A stretch of DNA of 64,000 nt from Alphaproteobacteria bacterium. Lineage in GTDB: Bacteria; Pseudomonadota; Alphaproteobacteria; Caulobacterales; Hyphomonadaceae. Positions 21,643 through 31,270 of this stretch are shown here, in pieces (positions within the stretch are counted from its first letter, which is position 1; each line of letters begins with the position of its first letter). Position numbers and translations under genes: made by a program. A model generated the notes under the pieces. That model was not told the origin of the DNA, did not search any database, and saw only the letters and a list, made by a program, of their open reading frames with translations. The stretch is from assembly GCA_018830285.1 (NCBI GenBank), contig JAHJSB010000038.1, forward strand, positions 31,308-95,307. Reading direction: 5' to 3'.

Positions 21643-22686
21643 CTAGTGCTCGACCTTGCGCCAGATGCGCTTGTAGGAAAACCAGAGTAGGATCGTCAGG
21701 ATGCCGAGATAGATCATCACCGGCAGGCCGAGCGACTTGCGGTTGGTCTGCTTCGGTTCGCTGGCCCAGGCGAGGAACTGGGCAACGTCATGCGCCATTT
21801 GCTCGGTCGTGGACTCCGTCCCGTCAGAATAGGTCACGCGGCCTTCCGGCAGCTGCGGGCCCATGGCGAGGAAACCGCCAGCAGGTGATTTGCGTGGGTC
21901 ACCTTCATATTGAGGAGTCGTGTCACCGGCCATGAACGGGTTGTAGTACTGGCCTGCAGGCTGGATCAGAACGCCGGCTTCGCCATGCTCGCCTTCAGCC
22001 GCCTCGTGCCCTGGAATATGGACTTTCGACATGTCGATGACCGTCTGCATGACGGCAGGTGTCGAAACTTCAGCAATGTCGTCGGTCGGATCGTCCGGTG
22101 TTCCGTTATCGGAAGCCGGCGTTGTCACCAAAGCCGGTGTCACTTCGCGGGTGCCGATCGCCTCTTCGGACGGGTAGCCAGAAAGGAGGCTGTAGACATA
22201 GCTGGCACCGTTGTGGCGCGCCTTGACCATGACCGACAGGTCAGGCGGGGCAGCACCATTGTTTGCAGCGCGCCCGGCATTTTCGTTTGCATAGGGCGAA
22301 CGGAACTGGTCAGCAGCCGTTGCAGGACGGAAATCATAGTCGCCGATATCGTTCGGGGTCGGGCTCTGTATTTCGACGTCGGCGGCCAGGGCCTTCACGA
22401 ACGGATTCTCGTTTGCGTTCGGGTACTCCGGATCGAAGAACGGGCCACCCGGCTCACCGAGATTGCGATAGCTCAACAGCTTCATCGAGTGACAGGACGC
22501 GCAGACCTCACGGTACACCTGATAACCGCGTTGGACCGATGGCATATCGAACTGGCCGAGCAGGCCGTCGAATTCCCATCCGCCTTCTGGCTCATGCGGA
22601 TGGGCGGCGGCGCCGCCTCCGGCATGCGCCATGGCTGCAAGGCTGAGGCCGGCAAGGCCGGCGGCGAGAATGCGGAACGCTTTCAT
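21643..22686 (-). CDS. petC: Cytochrome c1 of the bc1 complex
   Basis: Heme c subunit of ubiquinol-cytochrome c reductase, exported and anchored in the inner membrane. Signal peptide 1-22 (AMAHA end), heme site C62-A-S-C65-H66, sixth-ligand Met in GFLAMGPQL (about 275) and a C-terminal transmembrane helix (about 322-340). At 347 residues it is longer than typical c1. The extra stretch is mostly about residues 178-240, acidic and His-containing (HEAAEGEHGEAG). Last gene of the petA-petB-petC operon. Confidence 0.95.
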   Translation of the reverse strand: MKAFRILAAGLAGLSLAAMAHAGGGAAAHPHEPEGGWEFDGLLGQFDMPSVQRGYQVYREVCASCHSMKLLSYRNLGEPGGPFFDPEYPNANENPFVKALAADVEIQSPTPNDIGDYDFRPATAADQFRSPYANENAGRAANNGAAPPDLSVMVKARHNGASYVYSLLSGYPSEEAIGTREVTPALVTTPASDNGTPDDPTDDIAEVSTPAVMQTVIDMSKVHIPGHEAAEGEHGEAGVLIQPAGQYYNPFMAGDTTPQYEGDPRKSPAGGFLAMGPQLPEGRVTYSDGTESTTEQMAHDVAQFLAWASEPKQTNRKSLGLPVMIYLGILTILLWFSYKRIWRKVEH

Positions 22687-22704
22687 GGGTCTACCTCGAG
22701 CTCC

Positions 22705-24165
22705 CTATTCGGCCGGAACGGCGGTGGCTGTCGACGCCTTGTGGCGCTTGAGCACGGACTTGTGGATGGATTCCGGCAGTTCCTTTGTCTTCTCGGTCAG
22801 GCCGACGAAGAACAGTATGAAGAAGTACCCGAAGTAAAGAATGGTCAGGATCAGCGAGAGCTGGCTGAACTGGAAGGTGGCGGGCGCAACGGCAGCGAGC
22901 GACGGGCTGGCATCTTCCGGCAGGCTCGCCATGAAACGTTTCGCGTCGACATAGGCTTCATTGCCGCCTTTGTACTCGCTAGTCGCTTCCTGACCGTTCT
23001 CTGTATAGCTGACGACGAGCATTTTCTCGCCCTGCAGCGCCGGAATGACCGGGGCGTCAGGCGCTTTTGCGCCACACCAGCCAAGCAGCACGCAGACAAC
23101 GACAAATCCGAAGTAGAACTGGCGGGCCACCGGGCGGTAGCGCATCGATTTGACCTTCGATGTGTCGAGCCATGGCAGGACAAACAGGATGGCGATGGCG
23201 GCGAACATGGCGATCACGCCGAGCAATTTCGCCGGGATCGGGCCAAGATCGAAAGTAATGGCCCGCAGGATCGCGTAGAAGGGCAGCATGTACCATTCGG
23301 GAACGATTTCGGCAGGCGTCACGAGCGGGTTGGCTTCGATTGCCTGGTCGGCGTGACCGAGCGCGTTCGGCGCGTAGAACACGAAGGCCGCAAACAGGAT
23401 CAGGAACAGCATGATCGCGAAGCCGTCCTTGATCGTGTAATAAGGATGGAATGGAACCGTGTCCTTTTCCACGTCCTGGACTTCAACACCGGTCGGGTTG
23501 TTATTGCCCGGAACGTGCAGGGCCCAGATGTGAAGGATCACGACAGCCGCGATCATGAATGGCAGCAGGTAGTGCAGCGAGAAGAAGCGCTGCAGCGTCT
23601 GGTTGCCGATCGAGGGTCCGCCTAGGATCCACGTCTGCAGGCTTTCGCCGACCAGCGGGATGGCACCGAACAGTGAGGTGATCACATTGGCGCCATGATA
23701 GGACATCTGGCCCCATGGCAGCATGTAACCGAGGAAGGCCGTCGCGATCATCAGGAGGAAGATCACACAGCCGAGAATCCAGAGGACTTCGCGCGGCGCC
23801 TTGTACGACCCGTAATAGAGGCCGCGGAACATGTGAATGTAGACCGCAAAGAAGAACATCGAGGCGCCATTCGAGTGAATGTAGCGCAGGAGCCAGCCAT
23901 ACGGCACGTCGCGCATGATGCGCTCGACCGAAGCGAATGCGCCATCGACGCTGGCTTCGTAGTGCATGGAGAGGATTATGCCTGTCAGGATCTGGATCAC
24001 GAGGCAGATCGCGAGGATCGCGCCGAACGTGTACCAGTAGTTCAGGTTCTTCGGCGTCGGGAACGTGATGGCCGTATCATTCGCAAAGCGGATGAGCGGC
24101 AGGCGCTTGTCGAGCCATTTCTCGAAGCCGGAATTGGGCGTGTAGGATGATTCATGTCCACTCAT
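22705..24165 (-). CDS. petB: Cytochrome b of the bc1 complex
   Basis: Membrane subunit carrying hemes bL and bH and the Qo/Qi quinone sites. Eight helices, paired heme ligands ([33 protein letters not shown]), and the Qo-site motif PEWY in [13 protein letters not shown]. The segment after WGQMS reads YHGANVIT where FWGATVIT is common in other alphaproteobacteria. A periplasmic loop of about 65 residues (about 365-430) between the last helices makes it 486 residues, longer than usual. The start has GGAAGGAT about 8 bases upstream; ATG is 12 bases past the petA stop. Confidence 0.96.
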   Translation of the reverse strand: MSGHESSYTPNSGFEKWLDKRLPLIRFANDTAITFPTPKNLNYWYTFGAILAICLVIQILTGIILSMHYEASVDGAFASVERIMRDVPYGWLLRYIHSNGASMFFFAVYIHMFRGLYYGSYKAPREVLWILGCVIFLLMIATAFLGYMLPWGQMSYHGANVITSLFGAIPLVGESLQTWILGGPSIGNQTLQRFFSLHYLLPFMIAAVVILHIWALHVPGNNNPTGVEVQDVEKDTVPFHPYYTIKDGFAIMLFLILFAAFVFYAPNALGHADQAIEANPLVTPAEIVPEWYMLPFYAILRAITFDLGPIPAKLLGVIAMFAAIAILFVLPWLDTSKVKSMRYRPVARQFYFGFVVVCVLLGWCGAKAPDAPVIPALQGEKMLVVSYTENGQEATSEYKGGNEAYVDAKRFMASLPEDASPSLAAVAPATFQFSQLSLILTILYFGYFFILFFVGLTEKTKELPESIHKSVLKRHKASTATAVPAE

Positions 24166-24180
24166 CAGAGATATCCTTCC

Positions 24181-24753
24181 TTAGAGGGAAATGTTGACCA
24201 CGGTATCCGACACATACTTGTAGTTCGGAATCGGGAGATTGGTAGGCGCCGGGCCGCTGCGAATCCGGCCGGACGTATCATATTGCGAGCCGTGGCACGG
24301 GCAATACCAGCCGCCAAAGGCGCCGACATTGCCCTGCGTTGGGCCGACCGGCACACAGCCGAGGTGAGTACATGCACCGGACGTGATCAGGATGGCCGGG
24401 TTGAGCTTGCCGTCCGCCATCGGGCGCAGGCGCTCGTCATCGGTCTCCGGGTCGCGCAGGGTCGCGACATTCACCGCATCCGCCGACGCGATTTCCGCTG
24501 GCGTGCGGTGACGAACGAAAAATGGCTTGCCGCCGATCAGGACGCGAATCTCGCCGCCGAGCGGCACTTTCGAGATGTCGACATCAAGCGACGAAGCGGC
24601 GCGCGTATCGGCCGCCGGATTCCACTGGTCGACAGCGGCGATGGCAAAAGCGGCCAGACCGCCGAACGCCACGGCGCCCGTCGCGATATGGATGAAATTG
24701 CGGCGATCTTCATCGACGGCGTCGTCATGGGAATGTGCAGTTTGATCAGTCAC
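24181..24753 (-). CDS. petA: Rieske iron-sulfur subunit of the bc1 complex
   Basis: [2Fe-2S] subunit that takes electrons from ubiquinol at the Qo site. Twin-arginine-like N-terminus with [19 protein letters not shown] and one membrane helix, then the cluster-binding boxes [10 protein letters not shown] and [16 protein letters not shown] 24753 is chosen as the start because AAGGACGG lies about 8 bases before it; the open frame extends to 24834 without good signals. 190 residues, normal. First gene of the operon, divergent from hemF. Confidence 0.95.
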   Translation of the reverse strand: MTDQTAHSHDDAVDEDRRNFIHIATGAVAFGGLAAFAIAAVDQWNPAADTRAASSLDVDISKVPLGGEIRVLIGGKPFFVRHRTPAEIASADAVNVATLRDPETDDERLRPMADGKLNPAILITSGACTHLGCVPVGPTQGNVGAFGGWYCPCHGSQYDTSGRIRSGPAPTNLPIPNYKYVSDTVVNISL

Positions 24754-24937
24754 GCTGTACCCGTCCTTCAAGGCAGATTCTTGGCCCCGTATTACACACG
24801 GCCCCTTTTCTTGCCCATTGCGGCAAGGCGACACGGGAGGCCCCGGTAAAACACTTATCGACGCGCGTTATCCTGACTTGTGGCCTGTGACAACAGCGCG
24901 CTTGTCGCAGGACGCCAGAGAGCGCAACAAAAGCGCC

Positions 24938-25822
24938 ATGACCAATCCCGATCTCAATGCCCGCAAGGCGCGCGCCAGCGCCTGGTTCAAATCGCTGCAA
25001 GACGACATCTGCGCCCGCTTCGAGGCGCTGGAAGATGCCGTCGCGCCACCTCTCTACTCCGGCCCTGCCGGGCGATTCGAACTGACCGAATGGACCCGTG
25101 GCGACGGATCGGAAGACCTTGGCGGCGGCCGGATGGGCCTTATGCGCGGCAAGGTGTTCGAGAAGGTCGGGGTCCACTTTTCCCTTGTGCACGGCACATT
25201 TTCCGAGGCGTTCGCGGCGCAGATCCCCGGCGCGGACAAGTCCGACGGGCATTTCTGGGCAAGCGGGATCAGCCTGATTGCCCATCCCCGCAACCCGCAC
25301 GTCCCGTCTGCCCATATGAATACGCGCATGCTGGTGACCAGTGACAGCTGGTTTGGCGGTGGCGGCGACCTCAATCCCCTGCTCGCCTACCAGCGTGACC
25401 GGGCGTTTGAAGATTCTGTGGATTTCCATGCGGCGATGAAAGCGGCGTGCGATTCCTATTCAGGCGCGGACTTCGCGGAGATGCGCGATCATTGCGATAC
25501 CTATTTCCACTTGCCGCACCGCAACGAGCCACGCGGGACGGGCGGGATATTCTATGACCGGTTCAATACGGGCGACTGGGAAGGCGACTTCGCCTTCACG
25601 CAGGAGGTCGGTCGCCAGTTTGCCGACATCTATCCGGATCTTGTGGACCGCCGCATGCGCAGGGCCTGGAGCGAGGCCGAGCGCGAGGAGCAACTGGTCC
25701 AGCGCGGGCGTTATGTCGAATTCAACCTGCTCTATGATCGCGGCACCACGTTCGGCCTGAAGACCGGCGGCAATGTAACAAGCATCTTGTCCAGCATGCC
25801 CCCTGTGGTGAAATGGCCGTGA
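24938..25822 (+). CDS. hemF: Oxygen-dependent coproporphyrinogen III oxidase HemF
   Basis: Oxidative decarboxylation of coproporphyrinogen III in heme synthesis, O2-requiring. Conserved segments: [77 protein letters not shown] and the C-terminal [25 protein letters not shown] 24938 gives 294 residues, the usual length; the upstream extension of the open frame is not HemF-like. Next gene is tspO. Confidence 0.96.
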   Translation: MTNPDLNARKARASAWFKSLQDDICARFEALEDAVAPPLYSGPAGRFELTEWTRGDGSEDLGGGRMGLMRGKVFEKVGVHFSLVHGTFSEAFAAQIPGADKSDGHFWASGISLIAHPRNPHVPSAHMNTRMLVTSDSWFGGGGDLNPLLAYQRDRAFEDSVDFHAAMKAACDSYSGADFAEMRDHCDTYFHLPHRNEPRGTGGIFYDRFNTGDWEGDFAFTQEVGRQFADIYPDLVDRRMRRAWSEAEREEQLVQRGRYVEFNLLYDRGTTFGLKTGGNVTSILSSMPPVVKWP

Positions 25823-25920
25823 CGGTCCGCCCCGCATAAATCCCGGACGATCCCAAAGAAAAATCCCTGATTTCAATGTTCTGCAATGACGCTGCGCCCG
25901 TATGAGGATACATTGTCCTG

Positions 25921-26418
25921 ATGCTGGTGCGCCAATATCCCACACCTTGGATGAGCGCCGTTCTGGTTGTGGCCAGCGCGGCAATCGTCAGCGTTCTGGG
26001 ATATCTCGTCGCGAATGGCGCGCCGCCTACCTGGTATGCCGGACTGGCGAAGCCACCGCTGGCGCCGCCGGGCCTTGCCATCGTCCTGGCGTGGCCTGTT
26101 GCGATGATTGCGGTTGTGGCCGGAGCGCTCCTGGTCGTGAAGGCGGCGGGAAGCTTCCGGGACGCCAGCAGCGCCCTCGGCCTCTACTTCTTGCTTCTGG
26201 CCGGCGGCATGATCTGGAATCTCGCCTTTTTCGGGCTTGGAGACACCGGCCTCGCCTTCGGCATAATGACCATCCTGCTGCTTCTCGATTTCGCCCTGCT
26301 ACGCGAATTCGACCGCCATTCACGCATCGCCGCGTTAATCCAGCTGCCTTATCTCGGCTGGTTGCTGTTTGCCGCTTACCTCACCGCGACGGTCTGGGGC
26401 CTCAATCGGGCGATTTGA
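25921..26418 (+). CDS. tspO: TspO/MBR family membrane protein
   Basis: 165 residues with five predicted transmembrane helices. TspO signatures: WYAGLAKPPLAPPG (usual WY..L.KP...P), WNLAFFGLG in helix 3/4, and IQLPYLGWLLFAAYLTATVWGLN at the end. TspO proteins bind porphyrins and are regulators of tetrapyrrole traffic in Rhodobacter. Placement directly after hemF supports a link to heme precursors. Its 3' end overlaps the 3' end of the convergent cca gene by 17 bases. Confidence 0.88.
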   Translation: MLVRQYPTPWMSAVLVVASAAIVSVLGYLVANGAPPTWYAGLAKPPLAPPGLAIVLAWPVAMIAVVAGALLVVKAAGSFRDASSALGLYFLLLAGGMIWNLAFFGLGDTGLAFGIMTILLLLDFALLREFDRHSRIAALIQLPYLGWLLFAAYLTATVWGLNRAI

Positions 26419-27625
26419 GTCGGGCGAGAAGCGCGGCGCGGTCCAGTTTGAAATCGCTGTCGATCCAGGCCGATTCGGCAGAGCGCAAGGCCGCGCCAAC
26501 CTGAGGGCCTGACAGGCCAAGCGCCAGCGCGTCGTCGCCGCCGACCGGCAGGGCGGGCCGGGGCCACGTCGCGATCTCTGACAGCCGCACCCTGAGATCT
26601 GCAACCTGTTCCGACTGGGCCGCTTCCAGCACGGCCCGATCCTGAACGGCTTCTGCCCCGTAAGCATAAATCGCCGCATGCAGGTCGCGTAGCGCGAGGC
26701 CCTGGACATGGTCCATTCCGGCGCTCGCCCAGGCCAACAAGCGGCGGTGTTCGTCATTCGACATCCTGAGGCGTCCGGCCACCGCATCCATTTCGCGGCC
26801 GCGCCGCGGCAGCATGGCCATGACACGCTGCATCGGATCGGCATGCAGGCCTGCCTGCTTTTCCGCCTCGCACAGGGCCACGACGCCATCGGCATGCGCG
26901 CCGGGCAGGATTTCTTCCAGAACACCGCTTTCTTCCATCGCCAGCATGGCAATTGACGGGTCGGGCGCACCGAGCAGCTTTTTCAGTTCCTTCCAGATCC
27001 GCTCGGCTGCGATCTTCTGGAGGCCCGGCTTCTGGCGCGCGCAGGCTTCGAGCCCCGCCCCGTCAATCGCTTCGCCATACCAGGCGTTGAAGCGGAAGAA
27101 GCGCAGGATGCGCAAATAATCCTCGCGCAGACGCTCATCCCCATCGCCGATGAAGATGACACGGCCCGACCTGGCGTCCGACAGGCCGCCGGCAATGGGT
27201 TCGAACACATGGCCCTCGCGATCGGCATAGAGGGCGTTGAGGCGGAAATCCCGGCGCGCGGCGTCCTCGGCCCAGTCCTCGGTAAAGGCCACGACGGCGC
27301 GGCGCCCGTCAGTCTCGACGTCGCGGCGCAGGGTCGTGATCTCGAAGGGCCGGCTGTCGAAGATCGCGGTGATCGTGCCGTGCTCAATGCCTGTCGGCAG
27401 GGCGCGAATGCCAGCGGCCTCGAGCGCGGCGATGACCGCCGACGGCTCCAGCTGGCTGGCAATATCGATATCATCATCGACGTGCGTGGTGCCACGGAAG
27501 ACATTGCGGACGCAGCCACCGACGAATCGCGAGCCGCCCGGGCGGGCCGCCTCGAGCGCCGCCATGACGGCCTGCGTCCCGCGCTGCGTCAGCCAGGGCG
27601 GTGCAATCTGCTCAGTCGGGATCAT
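26402..27625 (-). CDS. CCA tRNA nucleotidyltransferase (class II PolA-like)
   Basis: Adds or repairs the 3'-CCA of tRNAs, or is a related poly(A) polymerase of this superfamily. Head domain with GGCVRNVFRG and DDDIDIA (catalytic aspartates), then RRDFRLNALYADREGHVFEPIAGG, and DGDERLREDYLRILRFFRFNAWYG, all standard for class II enzymes. 407 residues from ATG 27625; an upstream in-frame ATG (27682) would overlap the preceding gene further. The DUF6111 gene overlaps its start by 14 bases, so the two are coupled. Alphaproteobacterial members of this clade are generally annotated CCA-adding. Confidence 0.9.
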   Translation of the reverse strand: MIPTEQIAPPWLTQRGTQAVMAALEAARPGGSRFVGGCVRNVFRGTTHVDDDIDIASQLEPSAVIAALEAAGIRALPTGIEHGTITAIFDSRPFEITTLRRDVETDGRRAVVAFTEDWAEDAARRDFRLNALYADREGHVFEPIAGGLSDARSGRVIFIGDGDERLREDYLRILRFFRFNAWYGEAIDGAGLEACARQKPGLQKIAAERIWKELKKLLGAPDPSIAMLAMEESGVLEEILPGAHADGVVALCEAEKQAGLHADPMQRVMAMLPRRGREMDAVAGRLRMSNDEHRRLLAWASAGMDHVQGLALRDLHAAIYAYGAEAVQDRAVLEAAQSEQVADLRVRLSEIATWPRPALPVGGDDALALGLSGPQVGAALRSAESAWIDSDFKLDRAALLARLKSPD

Positions 27626-28028
27626 CGGCGCTGTCTGTCGCCTCGGTTTCCGGGAAGCGGGCCTGAATATCGGACGCGTCACGCGTGTCAGCGGGGCTGA
27701 CGGCCCCTTGCGGCACGATGCCGGGGGATTTTTTCAGGGGTACGCCGACATCGCGCATGTTCTGTTCGCACGGATAGTCGCGCGCCGGAATGATCACGCC
27801 ATTCTCGAACCGGGCCGGTTCATGACAGATATCGCGTTCCTTCTTTTCCATCGCAATCAGGACGAACCAGGCGATCGTGGCGAGCGCGAGCCCCGCCAGG
27901 AACAGCATCTGGACCGGCCACTTGCGCTTGCCTTCCTGCTCCACGCTGGCGGTCGCCAGCAGGTAGAGTCCGAACAGGATGAACGGGATAGAGAAAATAA
28001 AGGCCTCAAAGACCAGCCTGCCTGCCAA
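27612..28028 (-). CDS. DUF6111-like membrane protein
   Basis: 138 residues with two N-terminal transmembrane helices (about 6-25 and 39-61), then a soluble tail containing two Cys (ICHEP, DYPCEQN). Start TTG 28028 with GGAGGG about 7 bases upstream. Location next to cca and the nudix gene is common in alphaproteobacteria for proteins of this family. Function unknown. Overlaps the start of cca by 14 bases. Confidence 0.75.
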   Translation of the reverse strand: MAGRLVFEAFIFSIPFILFGLYLLATASVEQEGKRKWPVQMLFLAGLALATIAWFVLIAMEKKERDICHEPARFENGVIIPARDYPCEQNMRDVGVPLKKSPGIVPQGAVSPADTRDASDIQARFPETEATDSADDPD

Positions 28029-28106
28029 AATGTCCCTCCAATTCAGGTTACGTCATAGATAAGCCGCACCAGCCCCAATCCAAACCCCTAATCGCCGCCC
28101 GCAGGC

Positions 28107-28727
28107 TCAGCCGTCATAAAGTGTCTGGTACAGACGCCGGATAATGCCTGCTGTCACGCCCCATATACGATAGCCATTGTGAGGCATCTCGTAATACTGG
28201 CGTTCCTTGCCCTTGTAGACGGCGCGCCCCGTCTGGTGATTGGCGCTCTTCATCAGGAAATCGAGCGGCGTCTCGAAAACATCGGCGACTTCGGTCGGGT
28301 CCGGCACGGCGACAAAGTCCGCCGGCAGCACGCCCAGGACAGGTGTGATGCGAAAGCGCGTGCCCGTGACATAGGGCGGACCCTTGCCGATGACATCGAC
28401 ATCGCCCGGAACCACGCCGACTTCTTCCTCGGCTTCGCGCAGGGCGGCAGCCACCTCATCGACATCGATCGGATCAACCTTGCCGCCCGGGAACGCAACC
28501 TGCCCGGCATGAGTGGACATCGTGGTGGGGCGGACTGTCAGCAGGGTCGTCGCACCGGTCTTGCGCGGGATGATCCCGATGAGCACCGCAGCGGGCCGGA
28601 TGATGGCGACTTCTTCCGGCGTCAGGAAATCCATGTCGCCGCCTTCCTTCAGGCTCATCGCGCCGACCGGCGGGTCCAGCCGCGCAGCCGCTCTTGTCAG
28701 GAAGTCGTCGAGATTTGTGTAGCCCAT
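28107..28727 (-). CDS. CoA pyrophosphatase-type nudix hydrolase
   Basis: Predicted to hydrolyse CoA or acyl-CoA to phosphopantetheine. The NuCoA signature LLTVRPTTMSTHAGQVAFPGGK precedes the nudix box GGKVDPxxxxxVAAALREAEEEVGV. ATG 28727 (MGYTNLDDFLTR) gives 206 residues; the longer frame overlaps the end of the DUF1285 gene. It follows that gene by 5 bases on the same strand, so they form one unit with DUF6111 and cca downstream. Confidence 0.87.
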   Translation of the reverse strand: MGYTNLDDFLTRAAARLDPPVGAMSLKEGGDMDFLTPEEVAIIRPAAVLIGIIPRKTGATTLLTVRPTTMSTHAGQVAFPGGKVDPIDVDEVAAALREAEEEVGVVPGDVDVIGKGPPYVTGTRFRITPVLGVLPADFVAVPDPTEVADVFETPLDFLMKSANHQTGRAVYKGKERQYYEMPHNGYRIWGVTAGIIRRLYQTLYDG

Positions 28728-28732
28728 CTGGA

Positions 28733-29320
28733 TCAGGCTGCCGGGCCAATGGTAAAGAATTGGCCTTGGCTCCACACACCGAGAGTCGGCGAGCCATCCG
28801 GATTGGGCACGGCCATGTTGGCAAGCTCATAGAAGACGGGCCGCGCCAGCCTGGCCTCAAGCCGGCCCCGCACCAGGACATAAGGTGACGGCTCACCGGT
28901 TTCCGCATCAGTCTCGACGCGGATCGGCAGGTCTGGTCCTGCCACCGCCACGTCGCCGACATTCGTGAGGAAAGCCAGTGCCTGCTCCGGCCCCGGCTCC
29001 CCCGCCCGGTCGACACGCACGGCAATGAAAGGCGCGTCCTCGACGCGCACCACGACCTTTTCATACGGCGTGACAAGATAGGTTTCACCGTCTTCGTCCT
29101 TGCGCAGGATGCGCGAGAACATCTTCACCATGCGCTCGCGGCCCATGCGTCCGCCTTCATGCCACCAGCTGCCATCGGCATGGATCGCCATGTCGATATC
29201 GCCGCAATGGTCAGGATTCCACGATTCCACAGGCGGCAGTTTAGCCGACAGCTTGCCATCCGGCATTATAGCCTTAAGCGTCTCCTCGAGGCTCAATGTG
29301 TTGCCGGGACTGGATTTCAC
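28733..29320 (-). CDS. DUF1285 family protein
   Basis: 195 residues. Recognised by CGDIDMAIHADGSWWHEGGRMGRERMVKMFSRILRKDEDGETYLVTPYEKVVVRVEDAPFI, the family core, with structure homologues folding as tandem beta domains. No function is established. It starts the minus-strand DUF1285-nudix unit and is divergent from the MoxR gene, the usual arrangement in alphaproteobacteria. Confidence 0.85.
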   Translation of the reverse strand: MKSSPGNTLSLEETLKAIMPDGKLSAKLPPVESWNPDHCGDIDMAIHADGSWWHEGGRMGRERMVKMFSRILRKDEDGETYLVTPYEKVVVRVEDAPFIAVRVDRAGEPGPEQALAFLTNVGDVAVAGPDLPIRVETDAETGEPSPYVLVRGRLEARLARPVFYELANMAVPNPDGSPTLGVWSQGQFFTIGPAA

Positions 29321-29394
29321 GTCTTACTCCGCCATGATGAGGCCTTAGACATAGGTTTGTTTGCCAGACACGTGAAGCCGGAGGCGCCCTTTAT

Positions 29395-30393
29395 ATGGCC
29401 GATACTGCAGTAGATACGAATGACATCGTTGCCGAGGCCGAGGCAGCCACCGAAACCCTGCACCAGGTCAAGGCGGAAATCGGCAAGGCCGTCTTCGGTC
29501 AGGAACGGGTCGTCGAACTGGCACTGGCGGCTGTCCTCGCAGGCGGTCATGCGCTGCTGATCGGCGCGCCGGGCCTTGCCAAGACGCGCCTCGTCGAGGC
29601 CATGGGCACGGCGCTCGGCCTCGCCAACCAGCGCATCCAGTTCACGCCGGACCTGATGCCGTCCGATATTATCGGTTCCGAAGTGCTGGACGAAAGCGCG
29701 GGTGGCCAGCGCACGTTCCGTTTCCTCAAGGGCCCGATCTTCACCCAGCTGCTGATGGCGGATGAGATCAACCGCGCCAGCCCCCGCACCCAGTCCGCCC
29801 TCCTCCAGGCCATGCAGGAACGCCACGTCACCGTCGCGGGCGTGCGCCACGACCTGCCGGCGCCCTTCCATGTGCTGGCGACGCAGAACCCGATCGAGCA
29901 GGAAGGCACCTATCCTCTGCCTGAGGCCCAGCTCGACCGATTCCTGCTCAAGATCGATGTCGCCTATCCGGATCTCGACACCGAACGCCGTATCCTGATC
30001 GAGACGACCGGCGGCGCCGACCAGGCCGTCCGCCCGGCGCTGGATGCCGAGCAGCTGATGTCGATCCAGGCGCTGGTCCGCCGCATGCCGGTGGGCGAGA
30101 AAATCGTCGCCGCGATCCTGAACCTGATCCGCGAGGCCCGGCCCGAGCAGACCTCTGACGCGCGCGTGCAGAGGCTCGTCGACTGGGGCCCGAGCCCCCG
30201 TGCCGGTCAGGCCCTGATGCTGGCCGCCCGCTCCCGCGCGCTTCTTCGTGGACGCCTCGCCCCATCCATCGAAGACGTTGAAGCCCTCGCAGAACCGGCC
30301 CTCGGCCACCGCATGGCCATGCGCTATGACCCGACCGGCGAAGCGCCAAGCCTCACCGACCTGATCAACGACCTCGCGCGGAAGGTGGCGTGA
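29395..30393 (+). CDS. MoxR family AAA+ ATPase
   Basis: 332 residues. Walker A GAPGLAKT, Walker B LLMADEIN, sensor regions and the ASPRTQSALLQAMQERHVTVAG segment typical of MoxR chaperone-like ATPases. MoxR proteins act with DUF58 and VWA proteins in envelope or metalloprotein assembly and stress responses. GGAGG lies about 9 bases before the ATG. First gene of a four-gene operon with tiny gaps or overlaps. Confidence 0.94.
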   Translation: MADTAVDTNDIVAEAEAATETLHQVKAEIGKAVFGQERVVELALAAVLAGGHALLIGAPGLAKTRLVEAMGTALGLANQRIQFTPDLMPSDIIGSEVLDESAGGQRTFRFLKGPIFTQLLMADEINRASPRTQSALLQAMQERHVTVAGVRHDLPAPFHVLATQNPIEQEGTYPLPEAQLDRFLLKIDVAYPDLDTERRILIETTGGADQAVRPALDAEQLMSIQALVRRMPVGEKIVAAILNLIREARPEQTSDARVQRLVDWGPSPRAGQALMLAARSRALLRGRLAPSIEDVEALAEPALGHRMAMRYDPTGEAPSLTDLINDLARKVA

Positions 30394-30403
30394 ATTTCCC
30401 GGA

Positions 30404-31270
30404 ATGAATGCCTCCTCCGACCTTCGTGCTGAAGCCGAGGCGCTGGCCCGCCAGCTGCCGAACCTGAACTTCAAGGCCGAGGCCTCCGAAGCTGCCCATA
30501 TCGGCAGCGCCGGGCGACGCCGCGCGGGCACGGGCGAACAGTTCTGGCAATATCGCCGCTATGCGCAGGAAGACGCCGCCGACCGCGTCGACTGGCGCCG
30601 CTCGGCCAAGGGCCATGAGTTGTTCGTGCGCGAGACGGAACTCGAAACCGCCCGCACAGTGCTGTTCTGGTGCGACCCGCACGCCGGGTTCAACTGGAAG
30701 GGCGAGGGCGATATCCGGACCAAGGCCGATGAAGCCCGCCTGCTGATGCTGACCCTCGGCATAATGATGTCGAAAGATGGCGAGCGTATCGGCGCGCTCG
30801 GCGCAGGCCGCAGCCCGAGCTTCGGCAGGCGCGCCGTCGATCGCCTTGCCGAGGACATTTCCAATGGCGCAGGCCGCCCCTTCCCGCCGCCGCCGCGCAA
30901 ATCCGCCACGCTGGTGATCGCGTCCGACTTCTATGATCCGATCCCGGAATGGCAGGCGCGGTTGAAGCCGCTCGCCGCGAGGTGCCCCGAAGGCGTGCTG
31001 CTGGCGGTCGCCGCCCCGATTGAACTGGACTTCCCGTTCCAGGGCCGCGTGAAACTGCACCGGCCCGGTGACCTGGGCGAGCGCATCCTCGGGCGCGCCG
31101 AGACCCTGCGCGAGGACTACCAGCGCAAGTTTGCGGAGCAGCGGGAAGCCCTGCTTGCCCTCGCCACCCAGATCGGCTGGCGCTTTGTTTCGCACACGAC
31201 CGGCACGCCCAGCCTGCATGGTGCCGCCCGGCTGAAGCTGGCCGTCGAGAGTTTCGGGGCGCGCGGATGA
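30404..31270 (+). CDS. DUF58 domain protein
   Basis: 288 residues, soluble. Family motif seen as YRRYAQEDAADRVDWRRSAKGHELFVRETELE. DUF58 proteins carry a degenerate VWA-like fold and are found next to MoxR ATPases. The C-terminal part (about 165-280) completes the fold. It overlaps the start of the next gene by four bases (ATGA). Confidence 0.9.
   Translation: MNASSDLRAEAEALARQLPNLNFKAEASEAAHIGSAGRRRAGTGEQFWQYRRYAQEDAADRVDWRRSAKGHELFVRETELETARTVLFWCDPHAGFNWKGEGDIRTKADEARLLMLTLGIMMSKDGERIGALGAGRSPSFGRRAVDRLAEDISNGAGRPFPPPPRKSATLVIASDFYDPIPEWQARLKPLAARCPEGVLLAVAAPIELDFPFQGRVKLHRPGDLGERILGRAETLREDYQRKFAEQREALLALATQIGWRFVSHTTGTPSLHGAARLKLAVESFGARG

Noticed and set aside
21910..23625. 571-codon frame antisense to petB and petC
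   Set aside because: Shadow frame; the minus-strand cytochrome b and c1 carry clear heme motifs.
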